Assembly (NCBI GenBank): GCA_026874595.1
Contig: CM049320.1
Span: forward strand, 6,699,464 to 6,763,463
Source: Sipunculus nudus
Lineage: Eukaryota > Annelida > Sipuncula > Golfingiida > Sipunculidae
DNA: 64,000 nucleotides
Direction: 5' to 3'
Made by a program: the position numbers and the translations under genes. Below are positions 22,991 to 35,329 of the stretch, in pieces. Numbering within the stretch: the first letter of the stretch is position 1; each line of letters begins with the position of its first letter. The notes below the pieces were generated by a model that did no database searches, had not been told where the DNA came from, and saw only the letters and a program-made list of their open reading frames with translations.

Positions 22991-24200
22991 TATTTTTGCA
23001 GTGTGCAATGCTCGAAACCTTACACCAATTGGTAAAATAACTGTATTAATTTTGTCTTATCACAGTTTACATATCATCTTTCAGTTCTAACTACACCCAG
23101 TTAATCATTCATGAAACAGATTGAGAGAAGTATATATAAAAATAATTAGAGGAAGGCGTAATGAATTGATAAAAAGAAAAAATTCTAATAGCATCTATTG
23201 AAAAGGAGGCTTGTATATGATTGAGATTTCAATATAGAAAGTAGCTTTATAATGGTGTGGATAAAGCGTTTATTAGAAAAATGTCCACAAAATGTCTTGA
23301 GGAAAATTGTTTTCGGATTTTTATAACTACGAGAAATATCGTTCAATTATAATCTAGCACCTAAACATGTAAAATATATTATGAAATATAAATATCCTTT
23401 ATGGGAAGAATTATGCCCATGTGCAATTACAACTTATACGATCCAGAAACTTACGAAGAAATTATATTAGAATGTATATTGTTTAATTATCATAAAAAAT
23501 AATGATACAATTTTATTTTACGAATCGCTTTTCAGTAAAGTAGTCATATTTGAAACAGATTTAGTTAAAACGGTACAAGGTACAAATAAGTTAATGAGTC
23601 ATAAAGAATTTATTAGTAATTATGAGGATTTTTTAAATTATTTTTGTTTACGTCAAGCAATTCCACGATGGTGGAAACAATTCATAGTGAATGAACAAAG
23701 AAATAATATCACATAGAAATTTACATAAACATATTAAAACTGTGTTAACCAATAAGAAAGAAGCAAAATTTATATATGATCAACTGATGGACCAATAAAT
23801 AGTCCCTCCAGAAAATGCAATTTAAAAAAATGGAAAGATGATTTTATCAAAGTTACAGATATTGACGGTACCAAGTATTTTCAAGATAAATGTCACCGCA
23901 CTATCAGCTACGCAACGTATATTTCAATATTACAACCTTCATCGTAGGCTGACTAATCCATTTCTCTGTAAGTTAATTATTATCAATTCAAGTAAATGCA
24001 CTTTTTGTAAAAAGGAAGAAGAAAGCTTTGGTTCATTTATTCTGGGAATGTTCTTTTACAGCTACACCGTGGTCAGATATTCAGAGTATGCCAAGCGAAC
24101 AAGAGCCTAGAGTTATATTATCACATTTATCCAGTAAAGAATTTCTCTTTAATAATAATGAACATGACTGGTAAACATGCTCACATTAGCAACCAATATA
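22634..24200 (+). mobile_element. L1/Tx1-type LINE remnant, internally deleted
   Basis: The first 118-residue frame (22634-22990) is the start of an apurinic-type endonuclease: LNARGLSGCMKRRELF, then LKETHI and SRGVAILI. At 23838-24150 the end of a LINE protein appears, with TNPFLCKL and the knuckle CTFCKKEEES followed, after a frameshift, by LFWEC-like text. The reverse transcriptase core between them is missing or unreadable. Confidence 0.8.
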
Positions 24201-24209
24201 TATATATAT

Positions 24210-25200
24210 ATAATTGTAAATGCTACAAGAAAATACCTATGTTTCAGGTTTTGGTGTGTACATGAAAGATTTACACACAATTGAAAAAAATATAGCAATT
24301 AAAAGAGGTAAGATAAATTAACACTACGTCAAATAGATAAACTTTGAAGCCTCATAAAACAGTTTAAGCAAGTCTCCATAATAGATAATTAATTAATTAA
24401 TTAATAAATGGAACTAATTAAGTAACAGCAATTTAACTTATTACTATGGGATAGATAGTTTTATTTTGTGTGTTAGGTTTTTATGTTAAATTCTTTTTTT
24501 CTAATTCTATCGTTCCTAAGGTTAAAATATAGCCGGTGAAAAGTTTGTTTACATGTTTATGTATTGTTATGTTTATTATGTATTTGTGTCGATGTACATC
24601 TATGTTTGTATCGTCTGTATGTATCTTTACGTCTTCTTTTTGGTTGATAGACTTATTTAAAAAAATGCTTAATTCCAAGCTATTATTAACCACCGAGTTC
24701 CGAAAAGACAAAAGGGCATTAAAGCGATATCTAGCAATGGCTGGATCTCATCAAAGGTTTTGTAAAAACGTTTTAGAGATCATCACTCCACTAACAATTC
24801 TGTTAACATTAAAGTCTCATTCAAATGGAATAATGTAAGCCTTTGACACAATAAATGCAAATGTGCGACGTTCTAGCTCGATATCTCCCTCACTTACCAT
24901 TAAATTCAGTCTTTTCATTTTGATTTTTTTTACATTCATACAACAGATGAAAAACAAGAATCAGCGTCCTGATCATCGGAGTCGGCAACTTAAAGAGTAA
25001 TGCCAATTTGTTAAGCATATAAAAGGAAAAGAAAATGTTCTGGCAGACAACGTATCAAGACTTATATAACAATTGTAACGTTGTTATTTCTTGGTAATAA
25101 AATCGTTTTACTATAGATTTTTGATAAGATAATTTAAAGGACAATGTCATTGTAAAGACAACAAGAAAATTTTATTAAATTTAAGACAAACGTATGTATA
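24210..25200. other. No gene identified
   Basis: AT-rich; a short TAAT repeat lies near 24390. The small frames at 24481-24838 show no domain. Confidence 0.5.
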
Positions 25201-25224
25201 TTATCTTTGTGTTTTGTTTTAGTA

Positions 25225-25380
25225 GGTGTGCGACGAGGGTTCACAAAGCACGATGGGTGTCCCTGTGGATATCCTCACGTTGATACGTCAGAACTGCCTG
25301 TCGCCTGTGTTGTGGGGAGAACTCTCTTGTATTTCAACGGGGTTTACCATGATTTAGACTCAGGGAACCGGGATGACTGA
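25225..25380 (+). CDS. Possible terminal exon of an unknown gene
   Basis: A 52-codon frame opens at a strong pyrimidine-rich acceptor (TTTGTTTTAG, or the AG three bases on) and ends in TGA. It encodes RRGFTKHDGCPCGYPHVD, then ACVVGRTLLYFNGVYHDL. GC content is higher than in the flanks, and AATAAA follows about 60 nt later. I do not recognise the protein. Upstream exons were not found in the window, so this could be a real last exon with a very long intron, or a relic. Confidence 0.4.
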   Translation, partial: GVRRGFTKHDGCPCGYPHVDTSELPVACVVGRTLLYFNGVYHDLDSGNRDD

Positions 25381-25439
25381 ACACTTAGCCTCGGAATTTT
25401 TTTCTGTATGTTGTTTCCCCGGGTCTTTTGAAGAATTAA

Positions 25440-25446
25440 AATAAAT
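25440..25446 (+). terminator. Possible poly(A) signal
   Basis: AAATAAA about 60 nt after the stop of the 25225-25380 exon. Confidence 0.4.
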
Positions 25447-25685
25447 ATTTGTGCCTAGTAAACTTGCAAGCTCAGTCTACGAAAACACAATTGTTTTTAC
25501 AGGGCTGCGATTGTTTCGGGCCGGCCTTTGAAGTTAATAAAAGAACTAGTGATGTAAAACTAAATTTGATTGTTATTGAGTCAGCCAAGGCGTAAGATGC
25601 ATTTTCCCGGCTAATATGAAATTTTTATTAGTCCATGGGCCTGAGCGGATTTTCGTACCACCCAGGGTGACAAAAAGTAAGTAGT

Positions 25686-25812
25686 TTTTTTCAAAGGCGT
25701 GTGTCTATAGATGATATATTTGTATGATAACTGATCAAGAGTGGTGGCTTTTTTTTCAAAGGAGTGTGTCTATAGATAATATATTTGAATGATAACTGAT
25801 CCAGAGTGGTGG
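25686..25812. repeat. 65-bp tandem duplication
   Basis: Two units share TTTTTTTCAAAGG.GTGTGTCTATAGAT.ATATATTTG.ATGATAACTGATC, with offset 65. Confidence 0.9.
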
Positions 25813-26054
25813 ATTTAATTTTGTCAGCTCCTTATATGGAACCAATCCTTGTTTCATATATCAAGCACAATGAAGGACCAATATTGGCGATGCCATTCCA
25901 TATCAGATACCCGCTGTCAAAGGTATTTGCGCAAGGTGACTATAATAATTGGGGTACCGACGTTCAATATATGGTTACACATATTTTATTTTTTACATAT
26001 ACAAACATTTTATATATTCTACAACCTTAATAGGCGGTTACTCTTAATAAAGAG

Positions 26055-26155
26055 TTGATAAAACGCCATCCTTCCTGTTCCTGATCTTTACCTGCAAAAG
26101 TAAACAGTTTATTAAACAACATCCTTTTTGTTCCTTATCTTTACCTGCAAAGGAA
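26055..26155. repeat. Short direct repeat pair
   Basis: CATCCTT..TGTTCCT.ATCTTTACCTGCAAA occurs twice about 60 bases apart. Confidence 0.7.
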
Positions 26156-26159
26156 ATCT

Positions 26160-27040
26160 TAAACAGCAGTCATTCATACAATTCTGACACTGGCATACAG
26201 TGTACTGGCATACACTAGCATATAAATAAAATGGTCAAAATATCCGAGTAAAAGAGTATAAGATAGTAATAAAACTCAAAATATATTCAAATATACTTGT
26301 TGTTCATGTTTCAATGGTATTGGATGAGAGAAATGGATTACATGTATGTTATATGACATTAACCTCAAATATGCTAAATAACGCTGTAATTAACGCCAGA
26401 TCCTGTCTGATGACATTTTTGCATACCAATGTAAGCTTTAACACGGAATTTAGCTCAGCTCACTAGAATGATATGACCTATTGTTTTGGTCCATGTCAAA
26501 AATTCAGCATGCTGCTAGATGTCCCCAAAATTTCCTGTCAAACCGAAATCTGGGCATTTGTGGTTTCGTTCATTCGAGAAATAAAGGGAAAAATCAATTT
26601 AACATTAAAAATTTTTTATCACACTTCAGGACTACCTAATGTCAACTTATCCGTCTGCTGAACATCAATCCTTAATTATTTTCCTATTTATTTACCATAT
26701 ATATGCCATAAATTAAGACAAATTCTGCTATTTCTTTAACTTATGGGCCCTATAAAATAGCGCTCTTTGTTAAATATCACAAAAGATATTTACTCTTTTA
26801 ACATAATAATTCTTTAAGCTAGAGACTCTTTTTAGGTATATATATCTTTTGTTTAATTAAGGTTCTATCGGTTACCCAAAATTAGATATCAATTTTGTTA
26901 AATGTTCTGAGTTATTTGCATAAAATAAAATCTGTACCTTAAATTTTGCCCACCTTTGACCATGGCATGTTTTCCCCCTTTAAGTAGCATTCGTTTAATT
27001 TTCACAGCATATAAACGAAAAAATATATTTCAACTCATAA
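26160..27040. other. No gene identified
   Basis: AT-rich sequence without a recognisable feature. Confidence 0.5.
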
Positions 27041-27079
27041 ATTCATAAAAATCCTAAAAGAACAAAGTTTGAACAAAAG

Positions 27080-27440
27080 CTATTCAGCTCTTGAGACCTG
27101 TAAGGTGACCTGCTAATATAATTATCAGTAGACCACAGTAAATCTTTTTGAGAAATAGTGTCATATAAAAAAGGTAAAATATTTGAATAAACAAATTCAT
27201 AAAAATAAAATATCATTGCAGTGTGACAAAATAAAAAAAAAAAAAACTCTGGAGACCCGTAATATTCACCTGGTACTATAATGAGAACTAGATCCCATAA
27301 AAACTGTTTGAGAAATAGTCTCACATATGAAATGTAAAATTTTTTTATAAACGAATTCATAAAAAAATATTTAAAAAATTCAACGGTGACAATAACCTAA
27401 TCAGCTCTGGAGACCCATAAGACGCACCTCCTATGAAAAT
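27080..27440. repeat. Degenerate ~160-bp tandem repeat, three units
   Basis: CTCT(T/G)GAGACC(T/C).TAA.....CACCT recurs near 27085, 27247 and 27402, each time followed by a GA-A-TAGT motif and AT-rich text. Confidence 0.65.
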
Positions 27441-27612
27441 TTAGATTATGAAAGTAGATCTAGAGAACTTTACAAATGTTTACGGACGGGACCTTTGTAA
27501 ATGTACAATGAAAGTATATGAGAAATTTAATCTGTTCATGTATTCCTGTAATTCTGCTTTTCGCCCTTTAAAAACTGCTCAACCTGTAAAGTTAGGTTTT
27601 CACTCGGTGCAG

Positions 27613-27757
27613 ATAGGAACTGGAGGTTCGATACAAGCCATCAAGTTTTACCCAGAGGATCATGGGAAAGTTCTCACCTCGTCAATAGATGGCACGGTGT
27701 CCATCCATGACCTTGACATGAATAAGCAACAGATTATTAAAAAAACGATGCACTGCC
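27613..27757 (+). CDS. Orphan WD40 exon resembling DDB2
   Basis: A 145-nt block lies between acceptor CACTCGGTGCAG and donor GTGAGT. It reads IGTGGSIQAIKFYPEDHG, then KVLTSSIDGTVSIHDLD, a WD40 blade with the G..I..I.F.P.......SS.DGT...D layout. The order and the GTGGSI start recall the second blade of the nucleotide-excision-repair protein DDB2, but one blade cannot prove identity. No other exon of such a gene was found here, so it may be a pseudogene fragment or one exon of a gene with large introns. Confidence 0.5.
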
Positions 27758-27759
27758 GT

Positions 27760-29040
27760 GAGTGAGTTTCCTTCATCGACACCAGGTGGTGCTATGGTGC
27801 ATTCATGTTTACCAGTTGGTACTGCTAATGGATGTTGGACAGTGCTGTTATGTACTGGAAACTGGTGGTGCCACCTATTTTCTTTCTTGTTTTCATGCCG
27901 TTTTATACTACAATCCTTGTCACATGACATTACTGTGAGCATTATAAGTAAAAAACTAATGGACAGATTTCTTTCGTATTAGGCAAATAAATAGTAGGGC
28001 CAAGCGCGGGCCAAAAAATTGAACCGGAAACCGCCTCGCTTCTCGCAATCAAAGAAAACAAAATCATCCCGCCCCGACTTGCAATTACTAAGATTCTTTA
28101 AGCCCGCAAGCTCCTCGCAAAATTATCATTCGGCCCGCGACCGCCCCGCTCGCATTTTCTTCGAGTTTCACGCCCGCAGTCCAGTCCGCAAATGTTTTAT
28201 GATCCCTAAATAATCATAAAAAGAATATTTTACAGCACAAATATCAGCCATGCTTATTATTAATATATTTGAAAAGTTTGATGATTAAAATGAAAACTTA
28301 TTTCTAAAACGTTGTAGCAATGATTTAAACCAAAATAAAAAGAAAAATTTAAAAGACATGTTTGAATGCTTATAAATGAATTCAATATATACATATATGT
28401 TACAATACCTTACATGTTTCATACCTGTTATACTTTAGAACCCTTTGGTTTCCTTGTGTGTTTTTTTTATTTAAATGTATATAATAAGGTTAAAAAGAAT
28501 ATTTCTTAATTCTTAAAGTTACCCTTAGGAATAGTAATGGCTAACCACAAGTCATCAAACTACTGAGATGCATTTGCTCGTTAAATTCTTTTCAGTCATA
28601 ATCTGCTAATTAGCTGAAAAAGGAGACGAATGAGATGGTCAAGGGAGTAAAGAGAAATTCTGACAGATGAGGCGTAGAGGTTCAAGATGTTCATTGAGAT
28701 AAGCATGACCAGAATTGTGTTTCTTATAAAGCAGTCTTCACCACTTTATGCTGTGTCCAAACAGACATTTGACCAGCCAGTGGTCAATGTCAGTGACACG
28801 TAGACAGCAAATGGAGTTACACACAGATAAGGAGTCCACCTTATAGGCTTTGTACAGTTGTAGGTCAATTGAGTCACCTTTACAGCCAGCTGTATCCACA
28901 CAGTGTATATTACAAGATGAAAGGTAATAATCCCCTTGGTTCACTCCCAGTCATATTGCAGTCCATATACAACATCAGGAAAGATAACCTTGTACGTAGT
29001 TATGACCACCTCCCACTGAAAGAACCATTGTCTTTAGGTC
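27760..29040. other. No gene called
   Basis: A GC-rich patch lies at 27990-28190 in AT-rich surroundings. A cysteine-rich minus-strand frame at 28738-28944 has no known domain. Confidence 0.4.
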
Positions 29041-29044
29041 TAAT

Positions 29045-30055
29045 AATCGTCATAAATCGTAAAATTGACATTTTTTTTAAAACCGTGACCTTATAGTTGT
29101 TTGTTATATTTATCATGTCACTAAAACACTTTCCTGGCGTTATTTTGTATCAATTAGAAAAACAAGCATTTTAATTCAGATGTCTACCATACTTTGGTTG
29201 TATACAGGACCGCCATCAGCTCGGCGAGAACAAACAGGGTATTCAACTGCTTATTGGTTATCTTTTTATTTGCGTTGCACGGCACATCTTTGTTTTAAAG
29301 GCGTGCGGAGGGCACTGGTCAGTCAGCCGGGACTGTGCTTATCTTTATTACTGGCACTTGATAATTAATTGACAAAATTACTGCAAACACCCACCCCCCG
29401 TACTCTTACCCCTGTACTATTATGCAGATCGTAGAATTTTGTTTTGGTCTGTGTTACTGCCCAAATTACGTCAGTGCCATCCTGTACGGGTAAAGGTTGT
29501 TTTATCAAGAATATGTTATGAAATATGAAATTGCCGCTTGTTATGCCAAATATGAGTATAGAAACATAGCATTGCTTGGGACTCGTCGCTTATTATTTAT
29601 TATTATTACGCTCTAGTGGTTGTCCTGTAAGCGTGCGTGTCTCCGTGTGTATCTCTGTGAAAGCCAGCTAACAGCGTCGACATTCACTGAAACAGTTTAT
29701 ATTTTATGCGGTGAATACGGCACCTTGTGGAAAAGTCACCCTTGATTTAATAATTATATTACATGCTGCTGGATGTCCTATAGCGCTGTTTAACATTTAA
29801 ACCAGTTCGGATCTTGTTCGGGAACGCTGTCAATCAACATCGGGATTCGATGATTTCTTTTTACATCATAAAACTATATCTTTAGGTCTAGCAGGTGTTG
29901 CTGGTAGTTATATCGTGTCCACAGTGTTCAAGTATGATTGTGATCGGGGGATTTATTGACAGTTCGAATGTTAACTCATTGATAAGAGTAATCGTTGGTA
30001 ATTAGTCCCTTCACATCTGACGCGTGTCCCGGCGTGGTGGCCTATGACCTTGGAG
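29045..30055. repeat. Dispersed repeat, copy 1
   Basis: Colinear blocks are shared with 59973-61775: GTAAAATTGACATTTTT.T..AAACC near 29055, GGCTCGGCGAGA-type text near 29215, GTCAGCCGGGA near 29320 and a CTGACGCG..CCGGCGTGG end near 30020. It is an unclassified element; the final block could be a terminus. Confidence 0.7.
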
Positions 30056-30069
30056 TGTTAAACTCAAAA

Positions 30070-32118
30070 CCCTATCTTCTTGTATCAAAATAGCACAAGC
30101 AGCTTGCTTATTAGCATCACACATAATTTAAAATCTTTGTCAAAGTGACGTGCTTTAGGTACAGGGGTATTGGCCATCATTGCCTTCAATATCTGAAACG
30201 CTGTTTCACTTTAATCTGTCCAAAGAAATGCCTCTTTTTTTCTTAATTAGATTGGTAAGTAGGACAGATATCTCAGCGAAATTCTTACAGAACTTTCTTT
30301 AGTACCCAGTCATGCCTAGACACCTTTGTAAATCCTTTTTTCTAAGGGCCTTTGAAAATTCAATATAGCCTCGATTTTGGCATGGACTGGTTCTACATTA
30401 CCTTGTCCTATGACATGACCTGAATAAATGACCTTTGCTTTCCCGAAATTTCTCTTTGCCAAGTTAATTGTAAGATTAGCCTCCGCCAATCTTTGAAAGT
30501 ATCACTTTACACAATAAGTCCATTTATATATGCCTAAACACCTTTGAGATTGTTTATACAAATTTTCATGAGGCGTTGGAACGTGGCCCCTGCGTTCTTC
30601 ATTCGGAATGGCATGACATTTTATTCAAATATCCCCTCAGGAAATACAAATGCTTAGATTTCCCTCGCTCTTTCTGTTAGAGGAACACCTCAGTAACCTT
30701 TGTCACATTTTGTCACATACAGTCCAGCCCACTTTTTGTCATATCGGTTAAAAGAAAATCCCGTTTATTGTCACATAATTCTACAATCCCAATCCATGTC
30801 CTTTATATACAATGGTAAATCTGACCGTTTAATATCATGGCATATTGTCATAATCCCGTTTATTGTCATGCCTGGAACACTTGGCAGTGAAACCTGTTCG
30901 CAGTTAATATCACATCAAACGCGACACGGCGATCAAGGAGGCCAAGAGCCTGTAATCTGTCAGGCTTATCAGACGATCACATCTCCAACCTGTGTGCGGC
31001 AGACAAGTGTAGTATGCATGCGGGTCACTTCCCGTCACTTAGCTAATTAACGTCTGATTAAGTACCAGGTAATCCGGATCATTGCGTTTCTTCGTACGTT
31101 AACAAGGGCGATGTTTGCGATCACATGGCATACATAATGAACTCCTGGCCTCTGTAAGGCCCTGGTTTACACCTCGGTGACGTTTCGCCGATATGAAATG
31201 AAGCACGAGCGGTAAACGTTGCTTACAACTGGAAACCCCCTTTAAGGGTCCATGAAGAGCTGGAGGTTTTTTGAGAACTGGAGGAGATACCCGGTCTCGG
31301 AGTAGTCCTATCAAAAAGACGATCATGGAAGTCTTAATCATCAATAAGATATCCGGAAAACAAGGCGAAATAGTTGGAGAAAGAATTCTCTGGTAAAATA
31401 GTCTGCGTACGCATCACGTCATAACTGTGGAGCATATTTCCAAACGTTTGACTTTATGACCCAGACGCTACGTCTCTTTCTGTTGGCAATTCGGATTTCT
31501 GTCAGTTATTGAGGCATGCGGCAAAAAACTTACAGGAAATAAATTGTCAGGTGCGCATGAACGTAATTAAATATGCCGTTGTGCAATAAAAATATTCCTA
31601 AACATCTCTGTTTCATTTTTTTTGACGATTTATTAAATATCATTTGAGTCATATAGCTTCTTCTATGACTCAAAAGGACATCAATGTTGAAACTCGCATA
31701 ATGTCACATTTCGGTTATTATCATAATTTATTCATGCACCACCGACATGGCAATAAGCGGGCTTGACTGTATTTGGCTTTGCCAATTCTATCAATGCAGT
31801 AATCTACTCCTGGTAATGGATATGTATCTGTTTTGTTTATAGCATTTACTTTCAAAAATCAGTGAAAAATCTAAGACTTTGATCTGATTTTGGTACAATT
31901 ATACATGGAGATCTCGAATGACTTTTACTTTCCCTCATGATATCATTTTGTGACACGTATTCTACTTCTTTACGTTTGCGAGAGTTTTAGGGTTAACTCT
32001 GTATGGATGATGATATATTGGCTTTGCATCGCCCACATCAACTTCATGACACACAACATAAGTTCTGCTAGGCACATCAGGAAAAAACTGATTATATTTC
32101 CTCATCAGTTCTGATAAC
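30070..32118 (-). mobile_element. Ty3/Gypsy pol remnant (reverse transcriptase), split by an insertion
   Basis: The minus strand reads FFPDVP, VGDAKPIYHHPYRV and IVPKSDQSLRF from 32.12 to 31.77 kb. It resumes from 30719 to 30070 with reverse-transcriptase and RNase H-type text such as CLGMTGY, KNFAEI and DFKLCVDANKQAA. Frameshifts and stops make it inactive. The break at 31770/30719 is exactly the insertion of the 1.05-kb element listed next. gag and integrase are not seen. Confidence 0.8.
30720..31769. mobile_element. Tc1/mariner-type non-autonomous element with TA target duplication
   Basis: Inverted ends of 28 bp (left CAGTCCAGCCCACTTTTTGT..., right end complementary) agree at 23 of 28 positions. 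TA lies on each side (30718-30719 and 31770-31771). The interrupted reverse-transcriptase frame continues across when one TA is counted. No transposase frame is present, so this is a MITE or deletion derivative. Confidence 0.85.
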
Positions 32119-35025
32119 TATGGTGGATAAATTCATCTTTGATGGTTATGATTCGTGCCTAGTCACTAAAACATGGCTCGAAGACTTTGACAATGCAATC
32201 ATTGATGAGGCAACAACGAGTGGTTACCTCTTTGAACAATACCCGGGCAAGCAGGCGGGGGTGTGGGTATTGTCTGCAAACCAAATTATGAAACCAAACG
32301 AATATCAGCTAGCAAAATTAAAGCATATGAGTTTTCAAATTGGATTGTGATATGTAAATCGGACTCACCTCATGTTATAGTTATTTAAAGACCACCTTAT
32401 ACCGATAAGCATCCCGCTAGACTGAATTATATTAGTGATAAAAGTACTGCGTACATAGTGAAACACCACCTTAGATGTTTATAGGTGAGGATTTCAATAT
32501 TCATAGTGAAGATACTAGAAAATTTCGTTGTTCTTAAGGTGAAATGGATATGAACAATTACGTATTCTCAGCCACCGATGAATCATGACATAATTTTGAT
32601 CTTCTTGTTTACCATTAAGGGATGGTGCATAGCTACAACCTCCAGATAGAAGATACTTTATTTCTGATCACGCATTTATAAAGGCTACAAAGAACTAGCC
32701 AAAAAGAGACTGAAACCGTAGAAATGTCATTTAGGAAAATTCAAGAAATAGATGTACTCAAATTTAAAAATGACATTAAGTCAACAGATCTGATGGATAT
32801 GAAGAATAAATCAGTTATTTTAGAATGAAATGATTTATGATCGGGTACAAACAGATATTCTAGATGCTCAAACTCCAGTTGTTCGCAAAACTAAAAAAAA
32901 ATGAACAATGAAGAGCTGTAAGGTAAAAAACAGAAACGTAAAGCAGCGGATAAATGGCCCAAATTTGAATTGGATTCTGTTCACAAAAGTTTCAAAGAAG
33001 TACGATTAAAATACATTCAAAATTCTGACATTGCAAAAAATCTTGAACTAATCAATTGAAGTACGTAAATGCAAGGGAGATCTAAAAGAAACTCTACAAA
33101 CATATTAAAAGATTGACACAAGGTGAATGTGTAACACCATAACCTAAATGTGAAAATAACAATATATTACGTAAGAGATTCAGTGATTTTTTTATTGATG
33201 TTATTGACAAATTCATAAATGACATGGAAATTAACATTCTGAATGAAAACATCGATGATTTGATAAAGGATAGGAAATTTAACAGGACATCTACTGAACG
33301 TTTTTACTTTTTTAAACCTATGCCAGCTTTGGAGATAAGGCAATTGCCCACTAAGGCAGCAACAAATTCATGCATTTTAGACCCAGTATCGATTGAGGTA
33401 TTTAAAAAATGCATTATTGTCCAATTGGAGCAAATAATTCATTTCATATTCGTCAGCTTTAATCTAAAATAAAATTATGTACTTTTATAAAATTATGCAC
33501 TGTAGCCTTCAAAGGCAACGCACCTGTAAAAAAATTTTACCATACCTTTTGTTCTGGAGGTCTGTCCATTTTAATATTCATATACTAAACGACAGGTGTC
33601 ATAATATTGTATAGCGATATTCAAAGAGTGGTCAGGATGTGTGACGTATGCATGTGACTCTGCTCATTTGCGTTTTTTATATGATCTCGGTGGATTTTTT
33701 TTGTACCATGAGCATGGAATACCTCCCAAGAGAATTGTAAGTTTTTGTATTAACTTTAGGGGAGAAAGGGCAATTGGTCACTCAGTCAGCAACAAACTCA
33801 TGCATTCTTGACCCAATATCGACTGACGTATTAACGACTGACAGTGCATTGATGTACTATTGGAACCAATGACACATATTGTGAACAGTTCTTTAGTTGA
33901 AGTATCTTTTCTATGCGACTTGAAATGCGCGGTTGTGATACTACTGTTAAAACATCATGAGCTGAACTTAATTATAAAAATTATGGACCGGTCAGCAACC
34001 TATCGTTTGTCCCGATGACTATAGAAAAGGCTGCCGGTTTACATTACGTAGATCACCTGGAAAAATCAATATGTTTTCAAATAAAAACGCAGCATAAAAA
34101 ATACAACAGCACTGAATCACTGCTTGTAAAAGTTCATTCCGCTATCTCAGCTCCCTCTGTGACCCGATGTAAAACAGTCTCCTGCCATAGGGGATATTCT
34201 GATGATTGAGTACCAATAAGGATGTTAAGGAACGGAAATGGATGCTGAAATGTATTTCAGAAATCGGAGCATGGATGCCGACCAATAAATTAATCAACTA
34301 CGCAAAACTGAATTTCTGTCTGTTGGGACAAAACAAAAACTATAATATACTTTTACTGAAATATAATAAGGAAATGCTGAGATAAGGCAAGTTAATAAAA
34401 TAAGGAACCTAGGCTATTTTTTTACAAACATGTTGCAGTTGGATCATGTAAGCCATGTGTGCAACTATTATAAAGGCAACTATCAGTTCACTAAAATTAG
34501 ACAGATAAAGTATTGTTTGGACAAATCAACATTTGAACCACTCACGCATTCTTATGTGAGCTCAAATATGGACTGTTGTAATTCTCTATTAAATGGCTTC
34601 CCGAGTATGTGATAAGTAAATCGCCAAGGTTACAGAACTCTGCAATCAGAGTGGTAGGTGGAGCTCACAGATTTGATCATATAACTAGGTCGATGAAGGA
34701 TCTTCACTGGCTGCCGGTTTCCTCACATAAACAAGCTCTGTTGGTATTTATGTGCCTTTATGGCCAGGCACCCGAGTATTTGTCTTGTTAATTGAGAGCA
34801 TAATCAAAGCCGTGCTCTGAGGTCCGGTCAACGTTATCTGCTTGTTGTTCAAAAGACAAGGAGGGGTCGAGGGTCTTCACCAGTGCTGCGCCAGCTGTTT
34901 GGAATAAATTTAAGGAACACATCAAACGCCTAGACAGTATTTTAAGTCAGTTGGGGTTCAATGTTGCCAGGTGAGGTCCTGTGCTGAAGGTATGGGTTCA
35001 TGACAACAAAACATAATAATAATAC
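32118..35025 (+). mobile_element. CR1-type LINE, 5'-truncated and decayed
   Basis: In order: an endonuclease piece (LVTKTWLEDFDNAI, then GYLFEQYPG) at 32150-32270; the pre-RT block (LPTKAATNSCILDPVSIEVFKKC) at 33340-33410; the RT start (KNYGPVSNLSF and HKKYNSTESLL) at 33970-34130; and the typical C-terminal block (YVSSNMDCCNSLL, FDHITRSMKDLHWLPV) at 34430-34800. It ends at TGA 34972-34974 with a short AATAATAAT tail. Many frameshifts separate the pieces. The block at 33340 is partly repeated near 33780. Confidence 0.85.
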
Positions 35026-35329
35026 GTGTGCCTGGTGAAGTAAACTTTAACTCAAATTAAAGGATATTAGAAAACCTGTAACCGAGAAACATGTTTTATT
35101 TGTTAGACTTATTATAATTTAATCAGATATGAGGGTTATGATGATTCTCTTTGAGACAGAATGGACAATTTTTATGTGTGTGTGTCGGGGGGGGGGTGTC
35201 TGAGTTAAATGGATACTGTTCTTGGGGAGCGATGTTATTTGAAATTTTACTTATAAAAATCTCAGGGGTAAAACGCCGGGAATGTAAGATAGCATTTCTC
35301 AGATGTGTTGCTCAAAAACAGTCCAAATA

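Noticed and set aside
28738-28944. Cysteine-rich exon on the minus strand
   Set aside because: 68 open residues without domain, convincing splice sites or a second copy.
30700-31050. 116-residue plus-strand gene
   Set aside because: Lies inside the TA-flanked element and shows no transposase features.
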